Source of the DNA: Bradyrhizobium iriomotense
GTDB taxonomy: Bacteria > Pseudomonadota > Alphaproteobacteria > Rhizobiales > Xanthobacteraceae
DNA length: 64,000 nucleotides
Reading direction: 5' to 3'
NCBI RefSeq assembly: GCF_018130765.1
Contig: NZ_JAFCJZ010000005.1
Coordinates: 248,001-312,000, forward strand
The position numbers and the translations under genes were made by a program. Within the stretch, counting starts at the first letter, position 1; every line of letters starts with the position of its first letter. Below the pieces are notes generated by a model. It was given only the letters and a program-made list of their open reading frames with translations. It did not search any database and had not been told where the DNA came from. This document shows positions 1-10,388 of this stretch, piece after piece.

Positions 1-930
1 ATAGGAGAATGCGGTAATGTTGTTGACGATATCGGGATAGAGCAGCACGCAATCACGGTCGGCGAAGGTGAAGACGGTATCGAGATGCATCGCCGCGCGG
101 AGCTTGGGCATCGCGGCCACGATCACCCGCTCGGCCGCCTTCTTTCTGAATAGCGCCGCAGCAAGCTGACTGATCGCCTGCCGCGAGGTCCGCTCGCTCA
201 GCCCGATCAGAACGTTGCCCTTGCCGATCGGCATTACGTCACCGCCTTCCAGCGTGGCGAGGCCGTGATCCTGCGTCGGATCCCCCCACCAGACATTGAC
301 CTTGCCGGCGAAGTCCGGGTGGAACTTGTAGATAGCAGTGGCGAGGATCGGCTCTTCATGGCGCGCCGGCCAGAACAGCGAGTTCAGCGTCACGCCGCCA
401 TAGATCCAGCAGGTGGTATCGCGCGTATACAGCGTGTTCGGAAGAGGCGGCAGCAGATATTCGGTCATGCCCGCCGCTTCCCGGATCAGCCTGAGCATCT
501 CACCGCCATGGGCCTCGGGAAAATCGTGGGTCGACAGTCCGCCGATCAGGGTCTCCGCCAGCTCACGAGACTTGAGGCTTTCCAGATAGCCGCGCAACTC
601 GTCGATCAGCCCGAGCCCGACCTGATTGGGAACCACCTGGTTGTCGAGAATCCACTTCCTTGCCTCCGGAATGGTCACGGTGTCGGTGAGCAGATTGTGC
701 ATCTCGACGACATCGATGCCGCGGTCGCGCATCTTCTGCACAAAGTCGAAATGATCGCGCTTGGCATTGTCGACCCACAGCACATCGTCGAACAGCAGAG
801 TGTCGCAGTTCGTCGGCGTGAGGCGCTGATGCGCGCGGCCCGGCGAGCAGACCATTACCTTGCGCAGTTGACCGACTTCCGAATGAACACCGAACTGGAT
901 CCTTGAATCCGACGTCTGCGCTGTCGCCAT
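1..930 (-). CDS. arcA: Arginine deiminase (partial, C-terminus outside window)
   Basis: Cytosolic enzyme that hydrolyses L-arginine to citrulline and ammonia, the first step of the ATP-yielding arginine deiminase pathway. The 310 visible codons begin [20 protein letters not shown] and carry family blocks: [10 protein letters not shown] near residue 50, EGGDV near 228 (substrate-binding acidic residues) and MHLDTVFTF near 280, which holds the catalytic His. The C-terminal catalytic Cys lies beyond the left edge. The gene follows the arcD-like antiporter by 14 nt on the same strand, the usual arcDA arrangement. The longest open frames here on both strands are shadows; this frame was read from the reverse complement. 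The family call is secure. Confidence 0.93.
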   Translation of the reverse strand, partial: MATAQTSDSRIQFGVHSEVGQLRKVMVCSPGRAHQRLTPTNCDTLLFDDVLWVDNAKRDHFDFVQKMRDRGIDVVEMHNLLTDTVTIPEARKWILDNQVVPNQVGLGLIDELRGYLESLKSRELAETLIGGLSTHDFPEAHGGEMLRLIREAAGMTEYLLPPLPNTLYTRDTTCWIYGGVTLNSLFWPARHEEPILATAIYKFHPDFAGKVNVWWGDPTQDHGLATLEGGDVMPIGKGNVLIGLSERTSRQAISQLAAALFRKKAAERVIVAAMPKLRAAMHLDTVFTFADRDCVLLYPDIVNNITAFSY

Positions 931-944
931 GGGAGATGCCTCGC

Positions 945-2378
945 CTAGATGGTGATGTAGCCGGTGACGAGGCCATGAATCCCGACCACGGCGCCTATCA
1001 CGGCCACGATGAAGATGACCCAATCGATCGACGTGAAGATCTTCGCCTTTTGCTGGAGGCGCGCCCAGAAATACAGCGCCGTGCCGGGAGCGTAGAGGAT
1101 CGCCGACAGGAGCAGATATTTCATCCCGGCGGCATAGATCAGGAACAGCGTGTAGACGACGGCAATGCCGGTGAAGATCAGGTCGCGTCGCCGTTCGCCC
1201 GGGCTCTTTTCGTAGGTCTCGCCCCGCTTGACCAGCAGGAGCCCATAGGCGGCAACCAGAAAAAACGGAATGAGGTTCATGACGCTCGTCAAATTGAGCA
1301 TCAACGCGAAGGCATCCCGCGACCAATAGGTGCTGATGACGAACAGCTGCACGACGATATTGGTGAGCCAGAGCGCTGCGGCCGGCACCTTGTTGGCGTT
1401 CTCGGTGCCGAACACGCGCGGCATATCCCTGGTCCGGCCGGCGGCGGAGAGCACCTCGGCGCAGATCAGAGACCAGGCGAGATAGGCTCCTAGCACCGAG
1501 ACCAGAAGTCCGATGCTGACGAAGACGGCGCCCCAATGCCCGACCACCGCCTCCAGCACCGTTGCCATCGACGGCTGCCGCGCGTCGGCGATCTCGGCGC
1601 GCGGCAGCACGGCATAGGGCAGCATCGTCACGAGCACCATGAGGCTCGTGACGACCGCGAAGCCTATGATCGTCGCGGCACCGACATGGGACCGCTCCTT
1701 GGCGTAGCGGGAATAGACGCTGGCGCCCTCGATCCCGAGAAATACGAACACCGTGACCAGCATGGTCGCGCGGATCTGATCGAACAGACCCTTGTCCGGC
1801 ATCCCCTCGCCTCCCCAGAAATTGGCGCGGAACAGGTCGACCTTGAAGGCAAACGCCAGGATGACGATGAAGATCAGGATCGGCACGATCTTGGCGATGG
1901 TGACGATAGTGTTGATCGCGGCGGCCTGTTGCACGCCACGCAGGATCATGAAGTGGAACAGCCAGATCCCGATCGAGGCGACGATGATCGCGGCGACCGT
2001 ATTGCCGTCACCAAACACGGGAAAGAACGCGCCAAGCGTCGACTTGATCAGAACCCAGTAGGACACGTTGCCGATGCAACTGCCGGTCCAGTAGCCGAGC
2101 ACCGACAGAAAGCCGGGATAGTCGCCGAAACCCGCCTTCGCGTAGGCGTAGACGCCGGCATCGAGATCCGGCTTTCGCTCGGCCAGAGTCTGAAACACGC
2201 GCGCCATCGTGTACATGCCGCCGCCCGCGATGCACCAGGCGAAGATGGCGCCAAACGGGCCGGTGGCTATGCCGAACGTCCGCGGCAGCGAGAAGATGCC
2301 TGAGCCCACCATGGAGCCAACGACCATTGCCGTCAGTGCGAACAACGAAAGCTTTTGGGCCGTTGGCGTCGCAGTCAT
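945..2378 (-). CDS. arcD: Arginine:ornithine antiporter / APC amino acid permease
   Basis: Inner-membrane permease of the APC superfamily, about 477 residues with roughly 12-13 hydrophobic segments. The N-terminal [12 protein letters not shown] motif (TM1) and the [14 protein letters not shown] segment are typical of the basic amino acid/polyamine antiporter branch. Its place directly before arcA suggests exchange of arginine for ornithine. An upstream in-frame start at 2453 would add 25 polar residues. The ATG at 2378 is preferred because GAGG lies about 8 nt upstream and the APC core begins soon after. A paralogue lies at 8925-10358. Substrate is inferred from context. Confidence 0.88.
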   Translation of the reverse strand: MTATPTAQKLSLFALTAMVVGSMVGSGIFSLPRTFGIATGPFGAIFAWCIAGGGMYTMARVFQTLAERKPDLDAGVYAYAKAGFGDYPGFLSVLGYWTGSCIGNVSYWVLIKSTLGAFFPVFGDGNTVAAIIVASIGIWLFHFMILRGVQQAAAINTIVTIAKIVPILIFIVILAFAFKVDLFRANFWGGEGMPDKGLFDQIRATMLVTVFVFLGIEGASVYSRYAKERSHVGAATIIGFAVVTSLMVLVTMLPYAVLPRAEIADARQPSMATVLEAVVGHWGAVFVSIGLLVSVLGAYLAWSLICAEVLSAAGRTRDMPRVFGTENANKVPAAALWLTNIVVQLFVISTYWSRDAFALMLNLTSVMNLIPFFLVAAYGLLLVKRGETYEKSPGERRRDLIFTGIAVVYTLFLIYAAGMKYLLLSAILYAPGTALYFWARLQQKAKIFTSIDWVIFIVAVIGAVVGIHGLVTGYITI

Positions 2379-2542
2379 GGAGGGACCTCGAACCGCGAAC
2401 GATGACCGGTGCCGTGACCCGGTGTTCTCACCGACGTCCTGGCCGGCGCTCATTCCGAGGCCGAACCATGCGCCCTGGCATGAAGGCGGCCTATCAGGTG
2501 ATTACCTAGTCGGAGTCCGGGATTACCCTCGCGGCACGACGC

Positions 2543-5500
2543 TCAGGCCGCGCTGGCCGCATCGGGGGCCGCGACTGGCTCCTTTCCGCCTGACCAAGCC
2601 ACATACAAGGTCGGCAGAAAGACGAGCGTCAGAACGGTTGCGACGAGCAGTCCGCCCATGATCGCAAAGGCCATCGGCCCCCAGAAGACGGTCGGCGCAA
2701 TCGGAATCATGCCGAGGACGGTGGAGACCGCCGTCAGCATGATCGGACGAAAGCGGGAGCTGCTGGCATCGACCGCGGCCTCCCAGGGGCCCTTCCCTCG
2801 CGCGCGTTCGGCCTCGATCTGCCCAATCAGGATCACCGCGTTCTTGCTGATCATGCCGAGCAGCGCGAGGACGCCGAGAATGGCGACGAATCCCAGCGGC
2901 CGTCCTGACAAGAGCAGCGCCGCGACCACGCCAATCAGACCAAGCGGTGCAACGCTGACCACCATCAATAACCGCGGGAAGCTCTGCACCTGGACCATCA
3001 GAACCGTGAACATGACGAAGAGCATCACCGGCACGACAGCCATGACGGATGCCTGGGACTTCCGACTCTCCTCCACGGTGCCGCCGACCACGACATCGTA
3101 GGACGGCGGCAGCGTCGCCCTCAGCTTGGCGATGGCGGGAGCCAGCGTATTGACGATCCTCTCCGGCAGCACCCCGTCGGGAATGGCAGCTCGCACCGTC
3201 AGGGTGGGCACGCGGTCGCGCCGCCAGATCAAGGGGAATTCCTGATCGTATTCGAAAGAGGCAAACTGGCTCAGCGGAACGGTCCGGCCACCGGGGATCG
3301 GCACCTGCAACGTTCGCAAGCTCGCCAGCGAGACACGCTGTTCGTCCGTCGCACGGACCACGACGTTGACCAGATAGATATCGTCCCGAACCTGTGTGAC
3401 GGGTGTACCGGTGATCACGGTGTTCAGGACGGTAGAGATCGCCTGCGAACTCAGACCGAGAAGGCGCGCCTCATCCTGATTGACGCGGATGCGCACCTGG
3501 CGATTCGGCTCCATCCAGTCGAAGTTCGTGCTTCTGGCGCTGGGTTCGGAGGCGAGGATCCGCGCCACCTCGAGCGCGATGTCGCGCACCCGCTCGACGT
3601 CGGGGCCGCTGACACGATATTGCAGCGGCCATCCGACCGGGGGGCCGAGGCCAAGCGGCGAAACCGACGAGATCGCGTTCGGGAATTCATTCGCCAGGAA
3701 CCGCTCCAGCTTGGCACGCAAGCGCTCGCGCGCCGCAACGTTTCTGGCGACGACGACGGCCTGGGTAAAGAACTCGTTCGGCAACTCGACGCTGAGAGGC
3801 AGATAGAAGCGGATCGCACCGCGGCCGACATTGGTGCTCCAATGCGCGACGTCGGGATCACCGGTCAGCGCCTCGTCCAGGCGCTTGGCCGCGGCTTCGC
3901 TGGCGTAGATCGAGGCGTTCTGCGGCAGGCTGACGTCGACGAGCAGCTCCGGCCGGTCGGACAGGGGAAAGAACTGCTGCGGAATCAGTGGAAGCGCGAG
4001 CATGGATGCGACGAAGAGCGCCGCCGTCCCGCCCAGCGTCAGCCATTTGGCGCGGATCGCCAACACCAGAAAGCGCCGATACAGCCGGAAGACCGCTCCG
4101 GGAGCGGCAGCACCGGTCTGCTTCGGCGGCAGAAGGATGGCGACGCCCAGCAGCGGCGCGAAGATGACCGCGACGAACCACGATGCCAGCAGTGCGATCG
4201 CAACCACCACGAACAGCGAGAACGTGTACTCGCTGGCGGCGCTGGCGGCAAAGCCGACCGGAATGAAGCCGGCGATGGTCACCAGCGTACCGGCCAGCAT
4301 GGCGAGCGCATGGGTACGGAAGGCGTAGCTCGCGGCCGCTATCTTGCTGTCGCCCAGTGCCAACCGATTGAGCGTGGCATCTGTCGTCGTCATGGCGTCG
4401 TCGACCAGCAGCGCGAGCGCGATGATGAGGGCACCGAGCGATATTCGCTGCATGTCGATGCGAAGAAGCTCCATGCTCGGAAACACGATGGCAAGCGTGA
4501 GCGGAATCGCCAGCGCGATGACGAGGCCGGGGCGAAGGCCGAGGCTGACGAAGCTCACCGCGAGAATGATGGCGATCGCCTGCACCAGCGAGGTCATGAA
4601 CTCGCCGATCGCCTTGTCCACCACGACGGCCTGATCGGCAACCAGGCTCGGCTCGATTCCGATCGGCAGATCGGCGGTGATGGCTGCCATTGCGGCTTTG
4701 ACGTTCCTGCCGAGAGCGAGGATATCGCCGCCATCGCGCATGGCGATCGCGAGCCCGATTGCCGGATGGCCGTTGACCCGGAACAGCGGCTGCGGCGGAT
4801 CGGCGTAGCCGCGCCGCACCGCCGCAAGATCGCTCAGGCGGAGCATGCGACCGCCGGCTGCGAAGTTGATGCCGGCGATGTCCTGCTCGGACTGGAAGCT
4901 TCCCGATACCCGAAGCGAAATTCGCTCGGAGCCGGTCTGGATCGTCCCGGTCGGCATCACGACATTCTGAGCCTGCAGAGCGGCGATCAGGGCTGTCCGA
5001 TCGACGCCGAGATTTGCGAGCTCCTTCTTGGAGAATTCGACGAAGATCACCTCGTCCTGCGCGCCCAGCAGCTCGATCTTCGCAACGTCTGGCACGCCCA
5101 GCAGGCGCGATCGGATCGCCTCGACCCGGTCACGCAGCTCGCGCTCGGTAAACCCGTCGCTGGTGAAGCCGTAGACGATGCCGAAGGTGTCGCCGAAATC
5201 GTCGTCGAACGCCGGGCCGACAACCCCCGCAGGAAGCGTATGGCGGATGTCGCCGATCGTCTTCCGCACCTGATACCAGGTATCGGCGACATCCCTTGCG
5301 TTGGCGCTCCCCTTCAGGTTCACGAAGATCGTGGTGAGGCCGGGCCGGGTGAAGCTGCGCAGGAAGTCCAGATGCGGCGTCTCCTGCAATTGACGCTCGA
5401 GCCGCTCCGTCACCTGCTTCATCGTCTCTGCGGCCGTCGCTCCCGGCCACGCTGCCTGGACGACCATGGTCCTGATGGTGAATGCAGGGTCCTCGTTCCG

Positions 5501-5608
5501 GCCGAGACGGACATAGGACAATGCGCCGGCGAGCACGGCGACGAGCATGAGATAGATGACGAGCGAGCGGCGCTCGAGCGCCCATTCCGAGAGGTTGAAG
5601 CCGGTCAT
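2543..5608 (-). CDS. RND efflux permease (HAE1/AcrB-type)
   Basis: Proton-driven inner-membrane pump of the resistance-nodulation-division superfamily, 1021 residues, close to the usual length. It begins with a short cytosolic helix and TM1 (RRSLVIYLMLVAVLAGALSY). The TM4 proton-relay pair is visible in LLVDDAMTTTDAT near residue 400, and a second TM block (VMLFVMFTVLMVQVQSFPRLL) opens the C-terminal half. Two large periplasmic loops lie between. Its start overlaps the stop of the adaptor gene by 4 nt, so the two are co-translated. No outer-membrane channel gene is adjacent, so a TolC-like partner must be encoded elsewhere. Substrate unknown. Confidence 0.93.
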   Translation of the reverse strand: MTGFNLSEWALERRSLVIYLMLVAVLAGALSYVRLGRNEDPAFTIRTMVVQAAWPGATAAETMKQVTERLERQLQETPHLDFLRSFTRPGLTTIFVNLKGSANARDVADTWYQVRKTIGDIRHTLPAGVVGPAFDDDFGDTFGIVYGFTSDGFTERELRDRVEAIRSRLLGVPDVAKIELLGAQDEVIFVEFSKKELANLGVDRTALIAALQAQNVVMPTGTIQTGSERISLRVSGSFQSEQDIAGINFAAGGRMLRLSDLAAVRRGYADPPQPLFRVNGHPAIGLAIAMRDGGDILALGRNVKAAMAAITADLPIGIEPSLVADQAVVVDKAIGEFMTSLVQAIAIILAVSFVSLGLRPGLVIALAIPLTLAIVFPSMELLRIDMQRISLGALIIALALLVDDAMTTTDATLNRLALGDSKIAAASYAFRTHALAMLAGTLVTIAGFIPVGFAASAASEYTFSLFVVVAIALLASWFVAVIFAPLLGVAILLPPKQTGAAAPGAVFRLYRRFLVLAIRAKWLTLGGTAALFVASMLALPLIPQQFFPLSDRPELLVDVSLPQNASIYASEAAAKRLDEALTGDPDVAHWSTNVGRGAIRFYLPLSVELPNEFFTQAVVVARNVAARERLRAKLERFLANEFPNAISSVSPLGLGPPVGWPLQYRVSGPDVERVRDIALEVARILASEPSARSTNFDWMEPNRQVRIRVNQDEARLLGLSSQAISTVLNTVITGTPVTQVRDDIYLVNVVVRATDEQRVSLASLRTLQVPIPGGRTVPLSQFASFEYDQEFPLIWRRDRVPTLTVRAAIPDGVLPERIVNTLAPAIAKLRATLPPSYDVVVGGTVEESRKSQASVMAVVPVMLFVMFTVLMVQVQSFPRLLMVVSVAPLGLIGVVAALLLSGRPLGFVAILGVLALLGMISKNAVILIGQIEAERARGKGPWEAAVDASSSRFRPIMLTAVSTVLGMIPIAPTVFWGPMAFAIMGGLLVATVLTLVFLPTLYVAWSGGKEPVAAPDAASAA

Positions 5609-6693
5609 GGCTCCGACCCGAGCACGCGCACCTTCTGGCCCGGGTGAAGTGCCTGAACGCCCGCGGTCACGACGATCTCGCCGGCGTCGAGCCCTTGCGA
5701 GATGATCACCTGGGCCTGATCGAACCGTAGCACATCGACGTTCCGGGCAGAGACCGTCTTGGTCAGGGGATCGAGGATCCAGACGGCCGGCTGTTGGTTC
5801 ATCCTGGTCAGCGCTGTTGCGGGAATGTCGATCATCGGTCCGGCGCTCGCCTCGGCACGACCGACCACCGTGGCTCCCAGCCGCATCGCGGCGGGCGGAT
5901 CGCTAAGTCCCACCCTCACCTCGAAGGTCCGCGTGACCGGGTTTGCCTGTGCGGCAACCTGCCGGATGCGCCCCTGCGCCGTCACTGCCGGATCGTCCGT
6001 CAGGCTGACCGTCACTTGCAGATTGGCGGGAGCCGCTCGCACCAGTTGGGCGGGAACCTCGAAGACCGCATCGCGGCCATCCTGCCGCGCAATCCGCGCA
6101 ATGGTTTGTCCCGCCTGGATCACCTCGCCGGCCGCCGGCCCCGTCTCGGTGATCTTGCCCGGCGCATCGGCCCGCACCTCGGTGAAGTTGACCTGGTCGT
6201 GGGCGGCGCTCAACTGGGCCTCGGCCGCGTCGACCTGGGACTGCGCCGTCTGTTGCGCCTGCGTCGCCGCCTCGAAATTGGCGCGCGTGGTCCATCCCTG
6301 CGCGAGCAATGTCTGCTGGCGTTCGAAATGATTGCGTGCCTGGGTGAGCTGTCCTTGCGCGGCGGCGAGGGCCGCTTTCGCCTGGCGCAGCGCGTTCACT
6401 TCGTTCTGCGATTCCAGTTGCGCCAGAAGCTGGCCGGCCTCGACGCGATCGCCGAGCCTGGTGTTGTTCGCGAGCAGCCGTCCGGAAATTCGGAACGCAA
6501 CACTGATCTCATCCTCGGCTTCGACATGTCCGGTGAAGACGAACGGCGTCGGCGACTCCCGCTTCTCGATCGTCGTCGTGCGAACCGGTCGTGGCGCCGG
6601 CGCAACGTCGCTGGCCGCTTCCCTTTCGCAGGCCGCCAGCAGCAGCGATGCCGCGCCTGCAAGAACCATCGTCGTGAGCGTCCGCGTCGGCAT
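5605..6693 (-). CDS. RND efflux periplasmic adaptor lipoprotein (MFP/HlyD family)
   Basis: Adaptor that bridges the RND pump to an outer-membrane channel, about 362 residues. A lipoprotein signal ends in LLLAAC near residue 22, predicting lipid anchoring at Cys. The order is N-terminal barrel-sandwich half (ISVAFRISGRLLANNTRLGD), an Ala/Gln-rich coiled-coil hairpin around residues 95-165, the second half-motif (APGKITETGPAAGEV) and a beta-barrel domain. A GTG at 6717 would extend the N-terminus by 8 residues. The ATG at 6693 places the signal peptide normally and is preferred. It is first in a two-gene operon with the permease. Confidence 0.92.
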   Translation of the reverse strand: MPTRTLTTMVLAGAASLLLAACEREAASDVAPAPRPVRTTTIEKRESPTPFVFTGHVEAEDEISVAFRISGRLLANNTRLGDRVEAGQLLAQLESQNEVNALRQAKAALAAAQGQLTQARNHFERQQTLLAQGWTTRANFEAATQAQQTAQSQVDAAEAQLSAAHDQVNFTEVRADAPGKITETGPAAGEVIQAGQTIARIARQDGRDAVFEVPAQLVRAAPANLQVTVSLTDDPAVTAQGRIRQVAAQANPVTRTFEVRVGLSDPPAAMRLGATVVGRAEASAGPMIDIPATALTRMNQQPAVWILDPLTKTVSARNVDVLRFDQAQVIISQGLDAGEIVVTAGVQALHPGQKVRVLGSEP

Positions 6694-7043
6694 GACATGA
6701 TCACCGGTCGACTTCACCGGATTTGATTCTGCCGAGGAGCCATCGTCCTTGTATCGGTAAATCTACTGAGGGCTCGTGGATACAATCGTGATCGACTTCT
6801 TGCTCGACACGCGATCGACCGCGCGCGCTGCACGCGCAGCGTCTCCATCAAGTCTCCGACAATGACTGGATGATTCCCTCTCCCGTGCCAGGCAATCACC
6901 CGATAGCGAGAGCGTTGCGGGCGCCCCTATTGGGACATTCATCCGCCTGAGGCAGGGTTTCCTCTGATCCCGGAGGTGCAGCCCGCGGGATACCGTCCGC
7001 ACCAACATTTTGGTCCGCATTTTCGATCCAACGGGAGGTCTTC
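6694..7043. promoter_or_regulatory. Divergent intergenic region (no gene)
   Basis: About 350 nt between the RND operon (leftward) and the DUF1269 gene (rightward). It must hold both promoters. No clear FNR/FixK-type TTGAT-N4-ATCAA box, long repeat or convincing ORF is visible. A good ribosome-binding site (GGGAGG) precedes the gene at 7044. Confidence 0.4.
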
Positions 7044-7547
7044 ATGTCCGATCTGGTCGCGATCGTGTATCCGTCCGAGGCAAAAGCCGAAGAAGTGCGT
7101 CAGCGGCTGCTCAAACTGCAGAAGGAATATCTGATCACCATCAGCGACGCCGTGATCGCCGTGAAGACGGATGCGGGCGGCATCAAGCTCAATCAGCTCG
7201 TCAACACCACTGCCATGGGCGCGATGACCGGGAGCTTCTGGGGCCTCCTCATCGGAGTCCTCTTTCTCAATCCGATCCTCGGGGTCGCCGTGGGCGCCGC
7301 GTCGGGCGCGCTGGGCGGTGCGCTGTCCGACTTCGGCATCGACGACTCCTTCATGAAGAACCTGTCAGCCAATCTCCAGCCCGGTAACGCCGCCCTGTTC
7401 GTCCTGATCAAGCACATGACCGCGGACAAGGTGATCAAGGAGATCAAGGACGCCGGCGGCGTCGTGCTCAAGACCTCGCTCGATGAGACCAAGGAAGCGG
7501 CGTTGCGCGACGCCCTCGCCAGTAGCGTGGAGCGACCGGCGGCCTGA
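7044..7547 (+). CDS. DUF1269 domain protein (predicted membrane-associated stress protein)
   Basis: A 167-residue protein starting MSDLVAIVYPSEAKAEEV. An N-terminal alpha/beta ferredoxin-like segment (to about residue 50) is followed by a Gly/Ala-rich hydrophobic hairpin (MGAMTGSFWGLLIGVLF and AVGAASGALGGAL), then a second soluble segment containing ALFVLIKHMTADKVI. This layout matches DUF1269, a family of unknown biochemical role often found with stress genes. GGGAGG lies just upstream of the ATG. It converges with the Bax-inhibitor gene 18 nt downstream. The family match is good; the function is not known. Confidence 0.85.
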   Translation: MSDLVAIVYPSEAKAEEVRQRLLKLQKEYLITISDAVIAVKTDAGGIKLNQLVNTTAMGAMTGSFWGLLIGVLFLNPILGVAVGAASGALGGALSDFGIDDSFMKNLSANLQPGNAALFVLIKHMTADKVIKEIKDAGGVVLKTSLDETKEAALRDALASSVERPAA

Positions 7548-7565
7548 GCCGCCGGCTCTCGCGTC

Positions 7566-8276
7566 TCAACGACGGCCACCGGAAAGTCGCAGCAGCATCA
7601 TGAACAGGTTGAGGAAATTGAGATAGAGCGACAGCGCGGCGACGACCGACTTGCGGCCCGCGGCGGTGTGGTCATCCGAGATCTCGTACATCCCCTTGAT
7701 ACGCTGGGTATCGTAGGCCGTCAGGCCGGCAAACACGCCGACACCCACGATCGAGATCAGCCAGTCGAGTGCGCTCGACCCCAGGAACAGGTTGACCAGG
7801 CTCGCGATGATGATTCCGATCAGGCCCATGAACAGGAACGTGCCCAATCCCGAGAGGTCACGCCGGGTCGTGTAGCCGAGGACACTCAGCGCGCCGAACA
7901 TTGCGGCCGCGATGAAGAAGACGCGGGTGATCGACGAACTGGTATAGATGTGCAGCAATATCGATAGCGACACGCCGACCAGCGCCGAATAGACGAAGAA
8001 CAGGGTCCGCGCCGTGGACACCGACAGCGTGTTGATGCGCGAGCCGATGAAGAACACCAGGGCGAGCGGCGCCAGGATGAAGACCCACATCAGGGGGCTC
8101 TGGAGCAACTCGGGGCCGATCGACTGATAGGTCACCCAGGCGACGACGGCGGTCAAGCCGACACCGGCGGCCATGTAGCCGTAGATGCGCAGCATGTAAT
8201 CGCGCAATCCGGCATCCACCGCGATCTGACCGCCGGCGGCGTCTGTGGCCGTCAGGTTGTGATCATAGTTCGACAT
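7566..8276 (-). CDS. Bax inhibitor-1 (BI-1/YccA/UPF0005) family membrane protein
   Basis: Integral membrane protein of about 236 residues with six to seven hydrophobic helices, starting MSNYDHNLTATDAAGG. Recognisable family blocks are LRDYMLRIYGYMAAGVGLTA near the N-terminus and GVFAGLTAYDTQRIKGMYE near the C-terminus, the latter holding the conserved acidic residue of the pH-gated family. Homologues act as calcium-leak or stress-response channels; the bacterial role is uncertain. An AGGAGG lies 6-7 nt upstream of this ATG, so the 54-residue upstream extension of the open frame is rejected. Confidence 0.9.
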   Translation of the reverse strand: MSNYDHNLTATDAAGGQIAVDAGLRDYMLRIYGYMAAGVGLTAVVAWVTYQSIGPELLQSPLMWVFILAPLALVFFIGSRINTLSVSTARTLFFVYSALVGVSLSILLHIYTSSSITRVFFIAAAMFGALSVLGYTTRRDLSGLGTFLFMGLIGIIIASLVNLFLGSSALDWLISIVGVGVFAGLTAYDTQRIKGMYEISDDHTAAGRKSVVAALSLYLNFLNLFMMLLRLSGGRR

Positions 8277-8541
8277 CGCTTGCCTCCTCTGGCGCTCGCC
8301 GAGTGAGGCCACGCTAACCTTCGAACCTGCAGACCAACATCGGTCAATCCCCCGAAGGCCATCGGTGAAAACCACCGCCTTGCGATGCAAATCGCACGGC
8401 GGCGCCAGAGCGCCCATGGCACCCGCGTTCATGACCAATCCGCAAGTCGGGAACTTCTGTCTGCCGCCCTTAAGTCTTTTGGCGGAGGCACCTTACGCCG
8501 TTGTCACTGGAGGCCCGCCGCGGTCCGGCCTAATCGGGGGC

Positions 8542-8772
8542 ATGCGCTTTTTCTTCCATATCGCGGACAAGTACGGTGTCTCGACCGACCGGATCGGATG
8601 CGAGTATGCCGGGCAGGACGCAGCCGTCCTGCATGCCAGCCGCCTAGCCGCCGAGCTTGCCAAGGCCGGCGAATTCTTCCGTGGCAGCGTCGTCCTCGTT
8701 GCCCGGGCCGCGGGGTCCTTCTCCTGCTCCGCGAGCGAGGAGGACGCCGCCGCGCTGCCTCCCAACACCTGA
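8542..8772 (+). CDS. Small DUF6894-like protein
   Basis: A 76-residue protein beginning MRFFFHIADKYGVSTDRIG. The FFFH opening, the acidic turn, and the Gly/Ala-rich helix resemble the DUF6894 small proteins common in Bradyrhizobium. No membrane segment or signal peptide is seen. A GGGGG run 1-5 nt upstream may serve as the ribosome-binding site. The longer open frame upstream lacks such support. Function unknown. It stands alone between the leftward BI-1 gene and the rightward permease gene. Confidence 0.62.
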   Translation: MRFFFHIADKYGVSTDRIGCEYAGQDAAVLHASRLAAELAKAGEFFRGSVVLVARAAGSFSCSASEEDAAALPPNT

Positions 8773-8924
8773 CGCCCGCACCAAGACGCTCCGCGCGCCC
8801 GCCGATTTCCTGCCCTGCTCCCTACAGAGAATCCCTGATGGGCGTACGGGGTGCGGCCCTCTAAGGTTCGCGCATGAGGCGGTCGCTGCAACTGCGGCCG
8901 TCTCGGATTGGAAGGCCATCCGTC

Positions 8925-10358
8925 ATGGCGGCGAACGAGGCCGATCAGAAACTCTCGCGCAACGCGCTGATTGCGCTTGTGATCGGGTCGATGGTCGGCT
9001 CCGGCATCTTCGCATTGCCGGCCCAATTCGGACGCGCCACCGGCGCTCTCGGCGCGATCATCGCCTGGGTGATTGCGGGCACCGGCATGCTGACACTGGC
9101 CTTCGTGTTCCAATCGCTGTCCCGGCGCAAGCCGGAGCTCGACGCCGGCATCTACGCCTACGCCAAGGACGGCTTCGGTGACTATATCGGCTTTGCCTCC
9201 GCGGTGGGCTATTGGATCGGCTGCTGCCTCGCCGACGTCGCCTGTCTCATCCTGATCAAGGCCACGCTCGGGCAGTTCTTCCCCGTCTTCGGCGACGGCA
9301 CGACGCCAATCGCGATTGCCTCGGCGTCCCTGTTGCTGTGGAGCGTCCATGTCCTGGTGCTGCGGGGCATCAAGGGGGCTGCCGCGCTCAACACCGCCAC
9401 GACCTTCGCGAAGATCATTCCGATCCTGCTGTTCATCGTCGTGGCTGCGATCGCCCTGAACGGCGAAGTGTTCTCGGGCAATTTCTGGGGTGCAGAGCGG
9501 CCGGACGCCCGGGACGTGCTGACCCAGGTCCGCAGCACGATGCTGCTCACGGTATTCGTGTTCGTCGGCATCGAGGGCGCAAGCGTGTATTCGCGCTACG
9601 CCAGGACGCGTTCCGACATCGGCATCGCAACGGTCACCGGCTTCCTGACGGTGCTCTGCCTTCTCGTGCTCGTGACGCTCCTGTCCTACGGCATCCTGAC
9701 GCGGGGTGAGCTCGCGGATCTGCCGACACCGTCGATGGCAGGCGTGATGGAAGCGATGGTCGGCCGCTGGGGCGGCGTGTTCATCAGCATCGCCTTGCTG
9801 ATCTCGATCCTCGGCAACTACCTGTCCTGGTCGCTGCTTGCGGCCGAGATCCTGCACTCGGCCGCGAACCAGCGCACCATGCCGGCCTTTCTCGCGCGCG
9901 AGAACGCGCACAAGGTTCCTGTCGGTGCGCTCTGGCTCACGAACTGCGTGATACAGACGTTTCTCTTCGTCAGCTGGTTCGCCGAATATGCCTTCACGCT
10001 CGCCCTAAAGATGACGAGCGCGATGACGTTGATCCCGTATTTTCTCGTCGCGGCGTACGGCCTGAAGCTCGCATCGACCGGCGAGGCCTATGATGCCGAC
10101 GAGCGCGCCCGCACCAGCGACGGGATCGTCGCAGCCGTCGCGACGCTCTACGCGGCCGGCATGATCTACGCCGGCGGACCGAAATTTCTCCTGTTGTCCG
10201 CAATCCTCTACGCGCCGGGAACGCTGCTGTTCCTGATCGCCAAGCGCGAGCGCAAGGAGAGGCTGTTCAGGCCGGTCGAATCCGTCCTGTTCGGGGCCAT
10301 CGCCATCGCCGCGGGCGCCGGAATCTATGGGCTGGCTGTCGGAGCCATCTCGATCTGA
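8925..10358 (+). CDS. APC family amino acid permease, ArcD-like paralogue
   Basis: Inner-membrane antiporter or permease of about 477 residues, the same length as the copy at 945-2378. It shares [12 protein letters not shown] in TM1, KPELDAGIYAYAKDGFGDY after TM2, and a [14 protein letters not shown] block. These long identical blocks mark it as a paralogue. Likely substrates are arginine/ornithine or related basic amino acids. The ATG at 8925 is preferred over 8874 because the alignment with the first copy begins here and GGAAGG is 10-15 nt upstream. No arc enzyme gene is adjacent, so its pathway partner is unclear. Confidence 0.87.
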   Translation: MAANEADQKLSRNALIALVIGSMVGSGIFALPAQFGRATGALGAIIAWVIAGTGMLTLAFVFQSLSRRKPELDAGIYAYAKDGFGDYIGFASAVGYWIGCCLADVACLILIKATLGQFFPVFGDGTTPIAIASASLLLWSVHVLVLRGIKGAAALNTATTFAKIIPILLFIVVAAIALNGEVFSGNFWGAERPDARDVLTQVRSTMLLTVFVFVGIEGASVYSRYARTRSDIGIATVTGFLTVLCLLVLVTLLSYGILTRGELADLPTPSMAGVMEAMVGRWGGVFISIALLISILGNYLSWSLLAAEILHSAANQRTMPAFLARENAHKVPVGALWLTNCVIQTFLFVSWFAEYAFTLALKMTSAMTLIPYFLVAAYGLKLASTGEAYDADERARTSDGIVAAVATLYAAGMIYAGGPKFLLLSAILYAPGTLLFLIAKRERKERLFRPVESVLFGAIAIAAGAGIYGLAVGAISI

Positions 10359-10388
10359 CCTGTTATCGCTGACCGCATGGAGGCGAGT

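Noticed and set aside
6694..7043. Possible FixK/FNR box upstream of the DUF1269 gene
   Set aside because: A TTGG...CCAA repeat is present but its spacing (22 bp overall) does not fit the 14-bp FNR/FixK site.
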